Origin: CAZLBV01 sp964557845
GTDB taxonomy: Bacteria > Acidobacteriota > Aminicenantia > Aminicenantales > Aminicenantaceae
DNA length: 31,624 nucleotides
Assembly (NCBI GenBank): GCA_964557845.1
Contig: CAZLBV010000330.1
Location: 1 to 31,624, forward strand
Direction of reading: 5' to 3'
The position numbers were made by a program, and so were the translations under genes. Positions 23,340 through 31,624 of the stretch are shown one piece after another (position 1 is the first letter of the stretch; the number at the start of each line of letters is the position of its first letter). A model generated the notes under the pieces. That model ran no database searches. It saw only the letters and a program-made list of their open reading frames with translations, and was not told the DNA's origin.

Positions 23340-25724
23340 ATGAACGACAAAAATTATACTGCTGCAAGCATAAAAGTACTCAAAGGTTTGGATGCTGTCC
23401 GGAAGCGTCCGGCGATGTATATCGGAAGCACCGGAACAGAAGGACTGCATCATCTTGTCTATGAGGTCGTCGATAATAGTATTGACGAAGCCTTGGCCGG
23501 ATTCTGTACCAAGATAGATGTTATTATTCATCTGGATAACAGTGTTACTGTTATTGATGATGGACGAGGAATTCCGGTCGAAATGCATAGAAAAGAGAAA
23601 ATACCGGCCGCTGAGCTAGTAATGACAACTTTGCATGCCGGTGGAAAATTCGATCAAAAAAGCTATCAGGTCTCGGGAGGGCTCCATGGTGTAGGTGTTT
23701 CGGTTGTTAACGCCTTATCAGAGGAATTGGATCTTAAGATCATGCGTCAGGGAGGAGTATATACTCAGAAGTATGAATACGGAAAACCTATCACAAAACT
23801 GACTAAGATTGGTAAGACCAATAAGACCGGCACCAAAATCACCTTTTCTCCAGATAAGCAGATATTTAAAGATTTTGAATTTAACTACGAGATACTCAGC
23901 CAACGATTGAGGGAACTTTCTTTTTTAAATAAAGGATTGAAGATAACCATCGTCGATGAGCGGACAGATAAACAGCATGAATTCCAGTATAGAGGCGGGA
24001 TAAAGGAATTTGTTCAATATTTAAATCAAAATAAGACAGTGATCAATCCTAAACCGATATTTTTTGAATGTGAAAAAGATGAGATCATTATCGATATGGC
24101 GATCCAGTATAACACAGGTTATTCAGAGACTATTTTCTCTTTTGTTAATAACATCAATACTACTGAAGGGGGAACCCATCTTATTGGATTTAAAGCAGCA
24201 TTAACCAGAACCATCAATGCTTATGCCAATGCGAACAATCTTATTAAAGACTTGAAACAAAACCTAAGCGGTGATGATACGCGTGAAGGACTTTGTGCTG
24301 TTTTGAGTCTTAAGATCAAGGATCCTCAATTCGAAGGCCAGACTAAAACCAAGTTGGGAAACAGTGAAGTTAAAGGAATTGTTGAATCCATCGTTAATGA
24401 GCATCTTTCAGCTTACTTTGAAGAAAACCCCACTATCTCAAAAAAGATAGTGACTAAGATTCTCGATGCCGCCCGGGCAAGAGAGGCTGCCAGGAAAGCC
24501 CGTGAATTGGCAAGAAGAAAAGGGATTCTGGAATCGACTTCATTACCGGGAAAACTGGCTGATTGCCAAGAAAGGGATCCTGCCCATAGTGAGATATTTC
24601 TTGTAGAGGGAGATTCAGCCGGTGGTTCGGCTAAACAAGCAAGGGACAGGCGGTTTCAAGCCATTCTGCCGTTGAAAGGAAAAATTCTGAACGTTGAAAA
24701 AGCCAGATTTGACAGAGTTCTGAAAAGCGAGGAGATCGGTATTATGATTTCTGCTCTGGGCACTGGGGTCGAACAAGGGGATTTCAATATCGACAAACTT
24801 CGTTATCACAAGATCATCATAATGACGGATGCGGATGTAGATGGATCTCATATCCGGACTCTGCTGATGACCTTTTTTTATCGGCAAATGCCCCAGTTAA
24901 TTGAAAAAGGTCATTTGTATATTGCCCAGCCTCCTCTTTACAAAATCACTAAGGGTAAGTCCTCGCAGTATCTTCGGGATGAGCAGTCTTTTGAGAGATA
25001 TATTATAAAGAAAATCTCTGAGGATTTTCAGGTCAAGGTTCATCACCAGAAGGAAATTATTAAAGGAGATAAATTCAGACGTTTTTTTCTCAAGATCATT
25101 CAGCAAAAAAACTACCGGATGCTCTTGGAAAGAAAGAATTATCCATTTCATCTTATCACCACACTTCAAGACAACGGAGTTGAAAACATCGAGTTTCTGC
25201 AGAAAAAAAATAAGATGGAGAAGGTCGCTGATATTTTATCCAAGAAAGGGTTGATTCCACTTATTAGTATGGATGAAGAAAATGGTTTATACGAGCTGAT
25301 CGTCCAGTATCAGATCAATGGTATGCGCCTAAGCTGTAAAGTGAATATGGATTTGATCACCTCGGTAGAATACCGGAAGTTACTAAAACTTCGCGAAGAA
25401 CTGAAGGATTTCAGCCCTCCTTATGAAGTCTATCACAACGGGGAAAGTACTAAAATAGAAAATGAGTCAAAGCTTCGTGATTATCTGTTTCAAAAAGGGA
25501 AAAAAGGGATCCAGATCCAGAGATATAAAGGTTTAGGAGAAATGGCACCCCAACAGCTCTGGGAGACTACCATGGATCCAGAAGCAAGATTTCTTCTTAA
25601 GGTTTCTATCCAGGATGCAGTAGGAGCTGACAATATTTTTACAATTCTAATGGGGGATGAAGTGGAACCGCGGAGAAGCTTTATAGAAAGAAATGCGCTT
25701 GAAGCAGAGAATCTGGATATTTAA
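23340..25724 (+). CDS. gyrB: DNA gyrase subunit B
   Basis: A 794-residue type IIA topoisomerase ATPase subunit. GHKL ATPase: EVVDNSIDEALAG with Asn46, VIDDGRGIPVE (71-81) and GGLHGVGVSVVNALS (113-127). Transducer with QTKTKLGNSEVKG. TOPRIM: FLVEGDSAGGSAKQARDR with Glu423, and TDADVDGSHIRTLL with Asp497, Asp499 and Asp501. GyrA-binding end: IQRYKGLGEMAPQQLWETTMD. The length near 800 reflects an insert of about 160 residues between the TOPRIM halves and C-terminus (roughly 560-720), as in many non-Firmicute GyrB proteins. gyrA follows after eight bases, so both subunits are made from one mRNA. Confidence 0.97.
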   Translation: MNDKNYTAASIKVLKGLDAVRKRPAMYIGSTGTEGLHHLVYEVVDNSIDEALAGFCTKIDVIIHLDNSVTVIDDGRGIPVEMHRKEKIPAAELVMTTLHAGGKFDQKSYQVSGGLHGVGVSVVNALSEELDLKIMRQGGVYTQKYEYGKPITKLTKIGKTNKTGTKITFSPDKQIFKDFEFNYEILSQRLRELSFLNKGLKITIVDERTDKQHEFQYRGGIKEFVQYLNQNKTVINPKPIFFECEKDEIIIDMAIQYNTGYSETIFSFVNNINTTEGGTHLIGFKAALTRTINAYANANNLIKDLKQNLSGDDTREGLCAVLSLKIKDPQFEGQTKTKLGNSEVKGIVESIVNEHLSAYFEENPTISKKIVTKILDAARAREAARKARELARRKGILESTSLPGKLADCQERDPAHSEIFLVEGDSAGGSAKQARDRRFQAILPLKGKILNVEKARFDRVLKSEEIGIMISALGTGVEQGDFNIDKLRYHKIIIMTDADVDGSHIRTLLMTFFYRQMPQLIEKGHLYIAQPPLYKITKGKSSQYLRDEQSFERYIIKKISEDFQVKVHHQKEIIKGDKFRRFFLKIIQQKNYRMLLERKNYPFHLITTLQDNGVENIEFLQKKNKMEKVADILSKKGLIPLISMDEENGLYELIVQYQINGMRLSCKVNMDLITSVEYRKLLKLREELKDFSPPYEVYHNGESTKIENESKLRDYLFQKGKKGIQIQRYKGLGEMAPQQLWETTMDPEARFLLKVSIQDAVGADNIFTILMGDEVEPRRSFIERNALEAENLDI

Positions 25725-25732
25725 GGTAAGAC

Positions 25733-28183
25733 ATGTCTAATTCTGAAATAATAAAAAAACCGTTAGAAGAGAATTTAACCGAAGTCAGCCTTGAAGAAGA
25801 GATGCGGCGTTCCTATCTGGATTACGCCATGAGCGTTATCATCGGCCGCGCTATCCCTGATATTAAAGACGGTTTAAAGCCTGTTCACCGTCGAACTCTT
25901 TTCGCCATGCATGAGGCAAGTAATCAGTGGAATAAACCTTATAAAAAATCTGCCAGGATCGTTGGAGAGGTTATAGGTAAATATCATCCTCATGGTGAAG
26001 CCGCTGTCTATGACACTTTGGTTCGTATGGCTCAAAGTTTCAGCCTGAGATATCCCTTGGTAGATGGGCAGGGGAATTTTGGTTCCATAGACGGAGATCC
26101 TCCTGCAGCCATGCGGTATACAGAAGTCCGGATGAAGAAGATCACTCAGGAGCTTCTTGCTGATCTGGATAAGGATACAGTTAATTTTGTACCTAACTAT
26201 GATGGAAGCTTGGAGATGCCTGAGATATTGCCGGCAAAATTTCCCAATCTGTTGATTAATGGCGGTTCAGGAATTGCGGTTGGTATGGCAACTAATATTC
26301 CCCCGCATAATTTAGCGGAAGTGATAGATGGTGTTATTTACCTGATCAAAAATCCTCAGGCCGATATAAAAAAAATAATGCAATTCATTCCTGGGCCTGA
26401 TTTTCCTACAGGCGGGTCTATATTCGGGATTGAAGGAATACGATCTGCCTATGAGACCGGAAAAGGAATAATCACCTTACAGGCTAAAGCTGTAATTGAA
26501 CGAGGCGCCAAAGGGGAAAGGGACCGGATTGTAATAATAGAACTTCCTTATCAGGTAAATAAGGCTAAGCTGCTTGAAAATATGGCCGCTTTGGTGAATG
26601 GCAAAAAAATAGAGGGAATTGCTGAGATCAGAGATGAGTCGGACAGAGAGGGATTGAGAGCGGTGATTGAAGTCAAAAGAGGGGATCACCCCGAAGTAAT
26701 ATTAAATAATCTCTACAAACACACGGCTCTCCAAACATCCTTTGGAATAATCCTACTCACTATAGTTGAGAGTCAGCCCAAACTACTGGGCCTGCTGGAT
26801 ATATTGAAATATTTTATTTCTCACCGGCAGGATGTCATAAGAAGACGTACCAGGTTTGAACTGAAAAAAGCCGAGATGAGGGCGCATATTTTAGAAGGGC
26901 TTTCTATTGCCCTGGATCATTTAGATGAGATCATAAGTCTTATCCGCTCTTCCCGGTCAGTTGACCAGGCCCGGAGTGGATTGATCAAAAACTTCCATCT
27001 GACGAAGATCCAAGCCCAGGCGATCCTTGATCTTCAACTTCAAAAATTAACCCGGTTGGAAAGAGAAAAAATCCAGAATGAATATAAAGAGCTTTTAGAT
27101 CTTATCGCCAAGTTAAAGAGAATACTGAGCAGCGATGAATTGATCCTGGAAATCATTGTGGATGAGTTGAAGGAGATAAAAAAACAATATCAGGATGATA
27201 GAAGGACTGAAATTCATGCCAGACCGCTTTCGGAGATCAGAGTTGAAGACCTGGTCAAAGAAGAAGATGTGGCTATTACCTATACATCCTCCGGATATAT
27301 TAAACGCACTTCCTTAACCAATTATCATTATCAATGCCGCGGTGGGAAAGGACGTATCGGAATCAGCATGAAGGCAGAAGATGTTGTGCAGAACCTTTTT
27401 ATTTGTTCTACTCATAATTATCTGCTTATTTTTACCAACAAAGGTAAATTATACTGGTTAAAAGCACTTCATATTCCTGATGTAGGAGTTGCCAGCAAGG
27501 GGAAATCCATAAGAAATTTGGTCGATTTTGAACCGGATGAGAAGGTTAGTTCTATCGTAGCAGTTAAGGAATTTTCTGAGGATCTTTATGTGCTCATGTT
27601 GATCTCTGACGGAAAGATGAAGAAAACCAGCCTCAGTCAATTCCGCAATATCCGTAAAGGTGGGATTATTGCAATTACGCTGAATAAAGGAGCAGAATTG
27701 CTGACCGCCAAACTAACTGACGGCAAAAAAGACGTGATCATTGGAACCATGCAGGGGAAAGCTATCAAATTCAATGAAGCAGAGATTAGACCCATGGGCC
27801 GGTTGGCAGCCGGAGTCAAGGGAATAACTTTAAGTTCTGGTGATAGAATTATCGGAATGGTAGTTGTCGGAGAAAATGAGCAGTATATTTTCACAGCCAG
27901 CGATAGAGGATACGGTAAGAAAACGGAAGTGTCTTGTTATCCCAAACGGCATAGAGGGGGCCGGGGAGTTATCAACCTCAAGGTCAACAAAAAAATAGGT
28001 AAAGCAGTGGGAATGGTAGGTATCTCTGATCAGGAATTACTCCTGATAACGCAGCTGGGAAAGGTGATCCGTATCAAGACGGAGAATGTTAGATCGATCG
28101 GGCGAGCAACCCAGGGAGTTAGAATAATCAATCTCGCAGAAGACGACAGAGTCTGCTCGATCGCCAAAGTCAATGAGTCATAA
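25733..28183 (+). CDS. gyrA: DNA gyrase subunit A
   Basis: An 816-residue subunit with winged-helix/tower core and six-bladed C-terminal domain. LKPVHRRTLFAM (48-59) and RIVGEVIGKYHPHGEAAVYD (75-94) are canonical. The catalytic Tyr is Tyr129 in AAMRYTEVRM. The C-terminal domain carries QCRGGKGRIG, a GyrA box with Cys in place of the first Arg, and a second box-like KRHRGGRG, supporting gyrase rather than topoisomerase IV. At the quinolone-binding helix the residues equivalent to E. coli Asp82-Ser83 are Glu89-Ala90. Ala at this place weakens the water-metal bridge in enzymes studied elsewhere, so reduced intrinsic fluoroquinolone sensitivity is possible. Confidence 0.97.
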   Translation: MSNSEIIKKPLEENLTEVSLEEEMRRSYLDYAMSVIIGRAIPDIKDGLKPVHRRTLFAMHEASNQWNKPYKKSARIVGEVIGKYHPHGEAAVYDTLVRMAQSFSLRYPLVDGQGNFGSIDGDPPAAMRYTEVRMKKITQELLADLDKDTVNFVPNYDGSLEMPEILPAKFPNLLINGGSGIAVGMATNIPPHNLAEVIDGVIYLIKNPQADIKKIMQFIPGPDFPTGGSIFGIEGIRSAYETGKGIITLQAKAVIERGAKGERDRIVIIELPYQVNKAKLLENMAALVNGKKIEGIAEIRDESDREGLRAVIEVKRGDHPEVILNNLYKHTALQTSFGIILLTIVESQPKLLGLLDILKYFISHRQDVIRRRTRFELKKAEMRAHILEGLSIALDHLDEIISLIRSSRSVDQARSGLIKNFHLTKIQAQAILDLQLQKLTRLEREKIQNEYKELLDLIAKLKRILSSDELILEIIVDELKEIKKQYQDDRRTEIHARPLSEIRVEDLVKEEDVAITYTSSGYIKRTSLTNYHYQCRGGKGRIGISMKAEDVVQNLFICSTHNYLLIFTNKGKLYWLKALHIPDVGVASKGKSIRNLVDFEPDEKVSSIVAVKEFSEDLYVLMLISDGKMKKTSLSQFRNIRKGGIIAITLNKGAELLTAKLTDGKKDVIIGTMQGKAIKFNEAEIRPMGRLAAGVKGITLSSGDRIIGMVVVGENEQYIFTASDRGYGKKTEVSCYPKRHRGGRGVINLKVNKKIGKAVGMVGISDQELLLITQLGKVIRIKTENVRSIGRATQGVRIINLAEDDRVCSIAKVNES

Positions 28184-28210
28184 ATTTTTTCCTGCCTGAT
28201 ACTATATTTC

Positions 28211-28240
28211 TTGACTTTTATTTTCTAAAAAAAATAAAAT
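28211..28240 (+). promoter_or_regulatory. Promoter of the acyl-CoA synthetase gene
   Basis: TTGACT (28211-28216) and TAAAAT (28235-28240) are 18 bases apart, with an A8 tract in the spacer. A strong AAGGAGG (28257-28263) precedes the ATG at 28269. Confidence 0.55.
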
Positions 28241-28268
28241 TGTTCCGACCCTAAAGAAGGAGGGCCTT

Positions 28269-30071
28269 ATGATCGAAACGATAAGTCAATTATTTCTGAA
28301 TACGGTTAAGTCTTTTCCTAAAGAAGATTTTATGCTTTACAAAAAGGATGGAAAGTATACTCCTATCTCAACCAATGAATATTATGAATGGGTTAAATAC
28401 TTTTCACTATCTCTGTTAGATTTGGGAATCAAGCGGGGTGATAAACTTATTATTTTGGCAGAGAATGGACCTAAGTGGGTCATGGCAGATCTGGCTAATA
28501 TTTGTCTCGGGGGTATATCTGTTCCGATCTACACATCTTTAATCCCTGAGCAGATCAAGTATATTATCGATAATTCCGATGCCAAAGTCGTGGTGAGCTC
28601 TGATCTTGAATTGTGGAAAAAAGTGGATTCTATCCGCGGGCAATTAAATAAAGTTGAATATTATATAACTTTCATGGACGAAGCTCCTGCTGAAGGTGTT
28701 TTTTCATTCAAAGAGATCATTGAAAAGGGGAAAAAGATCGATGAAGAAAATCCCGGGCTTTTTGAAAAAAAATCAGAGGAGATTAAACCTGATGATATAG
28801 CTTCCATCATCTACACCTCAGGAACCACAGGGGTTCCTAAAGGAGTTCAGCTCACACATGGTAATTTTCTCAGTAATGTAAAGACCTGTTCCACTCTCCT
28901 TGATTTCGATTATAAAGATACAGTCCTTTCTTTCTTGCCTTTGTCGCATGTCTTAGAACGGATGGTGACTTTCACCTATATTTATCGCGGTTGTACTGTT
29001 GCTTATGCTGAGAGTGTAGAAACAGTAGCTGAGAATCTGCTCGAAATCAGGCCCAATATTATGGTGAGTGTTCCCAGGGTTTTCGAAAAGATCTATTCAA
29101 GAGTCATGGATAACGTACTGGCGAGCTCATCCTTGAAACGTAAGATCTTCTTCTGGGCGGCGGATGTAGGTAGAAAATACAGTCAGTTAAAGCTGAATAA
29201 GCAATCAATTCCTGGAAGCCTCCAATTCAAGAGGAATTTGGCGCATAAGCTGGTCTTCTCGAAGATTATTGAGAAGACGGGGGGCCGTGTTAAGTTTTTT
29301 GTATCCGGGGGTGCGGCTCTTTCCAAAGACATTGCGGAATTTTTCTATGCCATGGGGCTGGTAATTTTAGAGGGATATGGCTTGACGGAAACATCCCCAG
29401 TGATATCTGTTAATACTTTTGATAATTTAAGATTCGGCTCTGTAGGCAAGCCAATCCCTGGTGTGGAAGTAAAGATCTCAGAGGATGGTGAGATCCTGAC
29501 AAAGGGCCCTCATGTCATGAAGGGATACTACAAGATGCCGGCTGAGACCATGGAAGCGATGGAAGGAGGTTGGTTCCATACCGGTGATATCGGCCATCTG
29601 GATGAAGATGGATTTATGGTAATAACGGATAGAAAAAAGGATCTGATCGTTACTTCTGGAGGAAAAAATGTAGCTCCCCAGATGATCGAAAACATCTTAA
29701 AGATCCAGCCATTTATTACCAGTGCCGTGGTTATTGGTGATGGCCGAAAATTTGTATCTGCTTTGATCGTCCCGGACTTCGAAAAACTGGAAGCATTCGC
29801 CAAAGAAAAGAACTTGATCTACTCCAATAGGAAAGAACTCATTGAGAATGAAGCCATTATTAAAAAAATGGAAGAAGAAGTTGAAAAATGCTCACGCAAT
29901 CTGGCCCCCTATGAGCAAATAAAGAAAATAATTATTCTGGAAAGGGATTTCGAGTTGGAAGAAGGGGAGGTCACACCCAGCCTAAAAGTGAGAAGAAATA
30001 TAGTTCAGAAAAAATATGCAGCTCAAATAGATGCTTTGTATGCGGGGCAAACTGATTATCCCGCCCAATAA
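28269..30071 (+). CDS. Long-chain fatty-acid-CoA ligase (AMP-forming)
   Basis: A 600-residue ANL-superfamily enzyme, FadD15-like in layout. The ATP/AMP loop is IIYTSGTTGVPKGVQLTHGNF (181-200 region). LSFLPLSHVLERM follows (219-232). FVSGGAALSKDIAEFFYAMG and GYGLTETSP (369-377) form the adenylate-binding site. GWFHTGDIGHLDEDG carries Asp440, and ITDRKKDLIVTSGGKNVAP is the hinge motif. The C-terminal PSLKVRR contains the adenylation Lys. It activates fatty acids to acyl-CoA at the membrane face of the cytoplasm. The last 16 bases overlap convergently with the zinc-ribbon gene. Confidence 0.94.
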   Translation: MIETISQLFLNTVKSFPKEDFMLYKKDGKYTPISTNEYYEWVKYFSLSLLDLGIKRGDKLIILAENGPKWVMADLANICLGGISVPIYTSLIPEQIKYIIDNSDAKVVVSSDLELWKKVDSIRGQLNKVEYYITFMDEAPAEGVFSFKEIIEKGKKIDEENPGLFEKKSEEIKPDDIASIIYTSGTTGVPKGVQLTHGNFLSNVKTCSTLLDFDYKDTVLSFLPLSHVLERMVTFTYIYRGCTVAYAESVETVAENLLEIRPNIMVSVPRVFEKIYSRVMDNVLASSSLKRKIFFWAADVGRKYSQLKLNKQSIPGSLQFKRNLAHKLVFSKIIEKTGGRVKFFVSGGAALSKDIAEFFYAMGLVILEGYGLTETSPVISVNTFDNLRFGSVGKPIPGVEVKISEDGEILTKGPHVMKGYYKMPAETMEAMEGGWFHTGDIGHLDEDGFMVITDRKKDLIVTSGGKNVAPQMIENILKIQPFITSAVVIGDGRKFVSALIVPDFEKLEAFAKEKNLIYSNRKELIENEAIIKKMEEEVEKCSRNLAPYEQIKKIIILERDFELEEGEVTPSLKVRRNIVQKKYAAQIDALYAGQTDYPAQ

Positions 30072-30760
30072 AGAATTCTTCCGCAGTTCTCACAAAGAAT
30101 TATCTCTTTTTTCGCTTTAAGTTCATTCAACATTTGCGGTCTGATCCTTATTTGGCATATCGAGCAGAAATCATCGGTCACGGGAGAAAGGGCTATGCCA
30201 TTTTTCTTAGCATAAATCTGCTTGTAAATTTCGACGAGATGATCAGGTATGGTAGATATCAATTCTTTCTTCTCTTTCTGTAAGTTCTCTCTTTTATTCT
30301 CCTTTTCAGCTTTTTCAGAAAATAAAATATCCTTTTCTCTTGATAGTTTTTCGGTTGCCTTTCGAACCTCTTCATCAGCAGCTTTGATCTCTTCAGTAAT
30401 ATCATCAGCAGCCAGCATTTCGCTGATCTGTTCTTCTTCCATTTTGTCAATCTGCTCTTGTGCCTGATCGATCTCTTTCAGAAAGGCACTGTATTCTTTA
30501 TTCGACTTGACCCCTCCCAATTGACGCCTGTATTTATCTATCTGTAATCGTATATCTTGAGCTAATGCTTCTAATTCTCTTCTACGCTTTTGATTTTGTT
30601 CGAGTTTTTCTCTCGCCAGTTTGGCTGTAGCCTGGGTAGAATTGATTTTTTGATCAATTTCTTCGGTTTTAGAAGGGATGCTGTCGAGGAAAAGAGTAAT
30701 GTTTGTAATTTCAGTATCTAATTCTTGTAAATGGATTAATTTATTGAATTCAATTTCCAC
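30056..30760 (-). CDS. Coiled-coil C4 zinc-ribbon protein (PF02591-type)
   Basis: 234 residues. A long helical hairpin (about 5-170), rich in Lys/Glu heptads, is followed by a zinc ribbon with Cys199-x2-Cys202 (CSIC) and Cys223-x2-Cys226 (CENC). The GVKSNKEYSAFLKEID segment (83-98) is a conserved turn of the family. Relatives include HP0958/FlgZ and CT398-type proteins that bind RpoN, export substrates or RNA, so an adaptor role is likely but unspecified. A GTG at 30760 with AGAGG upstream is chosen. The longer frame to 30811 would run into the tRNA gene. The gene begins 20 bases after the tRNA 3' end. Confidence 0.88.
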   Translation of the reverse strand: MEIEFNKLIHLQELDTEITNITLFLDSIPSKTEEIDQKINSTQATAKLAREKLEQNQKRRRELEALAQDIRLQIDKYRRQLGGVKSNKEYSAFLKEIDQAQEQIDKMEEEQISEMLAADDITEEIKAADEEVRKATEKLSREKDILFSEKAEKENKRENLQKEKKELISTIPDHLVEIYKQIYAKKNGIALSPVTDDFCSICQIRIRPQMLNELKAKKEIILCENCGRILYWAG

Positions 30761-30780
30761 ATTTTTTCCTCTAGTGAAAA

Positions 30781-30852
30781 TGGGCCTACCAGGATTCGAA
30801 CCTGGGACCAACCGGTTATGAGCCGGTGGCTCTACCGCTGAGCTATAGGCCC
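30781..30852 (-). tRNA. tRNA with CAT anticodon (Ile2 or elongator Met)
   Basis: The minus strand forms a cloverleaf. The acceptor GGGCCTA pairs with TAGGCCC, with discriminator A. The D-arm is AGCTCAGCGGTAGAGC. The anticodon stem ACCGG/CCGGT encloses CTCATAA (anticodon CAT), and the T-arm has GGTTCGAATCC. CCA is not encoded. The body resembles Ile2 (lysidine-modified) tRNAs somewhat more than elongator Met, and it lacks initiator features. The identity is left open. Confidence 0.92.
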
Positions 30853-30891
30853 TGATTAATCCTTATAGCAAATATGACCTGACAAGTCAAT

Positions 30892-31624
30892 TTATAGATT
30901 GTTTGTGAATGATTTAAGTTTCCGGGAGCGGCTGGGATGTTTTAATTTTCTCAAAGCTTTAGCTTCAATTTGCCGGATCCTTTCTCTGGTAACCTTAAAC
31001 TGCTGTCCGACTTCTTCAAGGGTATGTTCATTCCCGTCTCCGAGACCGAATCTCATTTTCAATACTTTTGCTTCTCTTTCAGTTAAAGTCTTTAATGCAT
31101 TTTCTATTTGTTCTTTAAGATTTATATGAATCACAGCATCAGGAGGAGAAGGTATGATTTTATCCTCAATAAAATCGCCTAAATGACTATCTTCCTCTTC
31201 TCCAATTGGAGTTTCCAGAGAAATAGGCTCTTGTGCGATCTTTATGATCTTTCTCACTTTATTAATGGGCATATCCATTTTTTTTGAGATCTCTTCACAT
31301 GTAGGTTCTCTGCCAATTTCCTGGACCAGGCTTCTAGAGACCCTGATGAGTTTATTAATGGTTTCGATCATATGAACAGGGATTCGTATGGTTCTTGCCT
31401 GGTCGGCGATCGCGCGTGTTATAGCTTGTCTGATCCACCAGGTAGCATAGGTAGAAAATTTATACCCTCTGCGGTATTCAAATTTGTCTACAGCCTTCAT
31501 CAGGCCCATGTTTCCTTCCTGGATGAGATCGAGAAATTGGAGACCCCGGTTGCTGTATTTTTTTGCGATCGATACGACTAATCTAAGGTTGGCGGCCACC
31601 AGTTCTTTTTTGGCCTGATCTGAG
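30892..31624 (-). CDS. rpoD: RNA polymerase primary sigma factor RpoD (5' end outside window)
   Basis: The frame is open to the right edge, so the N-terminal part (region 1 and start of region 2) is missing. The GTG at 31599 is an internal Val codon within KKELVAANLRLVV. Region 2: IAKKYSNRGLQFLDLIQEGN, MKAVDKFEYRRGYKFSTYATWWIRQAI (2.3-2.4, promoter -10 recognition and melting). Region 3: RTIRIPVHMIETINK onward with EPTCEEISKKMDM. Region 4: TLTEREAKVLKMRFGL, then the helix-turn-helix TLEEVGQQFKVTRERIRQIEAKALRKL that reads the -35. The sequence is fully consistent with a group 1 sigma, and the TTKACW/TATAAT promoters in this window agree. The tRNA(CAT) gene starts 39 bases downstream. Confidence 0.96.
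   Translation of the reverse strand, partial: SDQAKKELVAANLRLVVSIAKKYSNRGLQFLDLIQEGNMGLMKAVDKFEYRRGYKFSTYATWWIRQAITRAIADQARTIRIPVHMIETINKLIRVSRSLVQEIGREPTCEEISKKMDMPINKVRKIIKIAQEPISLETPIGEEEDSHLGDFIEDKIIPSPPDAVIHINLKEQIENALKTLTEREAKVLKMRFGLGDGNEHTLEEVGQQFKVTRERIRQIEAKALRKLKHPSRSRKLKSFTNNL

Noticed and set aside
30761..30811. Upstream extension of the zinc-ribbon protein
   Set aside because: It would translate through the tRNA 3' half. A GTG with AGAGG at the proper distance is the better start.
31597..31599. GTG as the start of rpoD
   Set aside because: The frame remains open to the window edge and encodes the conserved residues SDQAKKEL before it.

Overview
The window comes from a Gram-negative bacterium with an AT-rich genome. 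It encodes an outer-membrane-type beta-barrel protein, a lipoprotein-like solute-binding protein, RpoD, GyrB/GyrA, a very large NtrY-like sensor kinase and two methylmalonyl-CoA pathway genes. Neither tRNA gene encodes its CCA end. This content, together with the small intergenic A-rich repeats, resembles uncultured Acidobacteriota/Aminicenantes-type genomes. That placement is an impression from gene content and was not tested. There is no rRNA operon, CRISPR array, insertion sequence, prophage or recognisable defence island.

Layout. 1-2665 (+): 3' part of a DnaE-type polymerase, a LiaF-like membrane protein and a nitroreductase. 2686-3594 (-): a DUF72 protein. 3700-8020 (+): an orphan ABC-type substrate-binding protein, then four tightly packed genes: a PTS EIIA-like protein, a PII-like protein and two different CPA-type cation/proton antiporter subunits. 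8030-9217 (-): cupin, acylphosphatase and a membrane-anchored TRASH/YHS-like metal-binding protein. 9407-10748 (+): MeaB GTPase and methylmalonyl-CoA epimerase. 10752-17686 (-): flavodoxin, beta-barrel protein, 1287-residue 12-TM histidine kinase coupled to a small secreted NTF2-like protein, a ribbon-helix-helix regulator with a probable self-operator, and a HAD phosphatase. 17846-20606 (+): small membrane protein, class V aminotransferase and a DUF362 ferredoxin-like protein. 20679-22001: tRNA-Pro(CGG), an intergenic repeat, a 10-bp-periodic motif array before a putative lipoprotein gene, and a GC-rich stretch that looks like a structured non-coding RNA. 22015-23004 (-): TGS-domain GTPase. 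23340-28183 (+): gyrB-gyrA behind a good sigma70 promoter that overlaps a perfect inverted repeat. 28269-30071 (+): long-chain acyl-CoA synthetase. 30056-31624 (-): rpoD (cut by the window edge), tRNA(CAT) and a zinc-ribbon coiled-coil gene in one orientation.

How the genes fit together. The most system-like part is 4732-8020. Two cytoplasmic regulator-type proteins (EIIA-like and PII-like) are translationally coupled to two non-identical antiporter subunits. Only the second subunit has an obvious Asp in the ion-site helix. This reads as a nutrient- or energy-gated, possibly heterodimeric ion antiporter. A second unit is the NTF2-like protein plus giant sensor kinase, with no response regulator nearby. 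The promoters that can be read (gyrB, tRNA-Pro, the small membrane protein at 17846, the RHH gene) agree on a TTKACW-17-TATAAT-like housekeeping consensus. Canonical GC hairpin plus T-run terminators are essentially absent.
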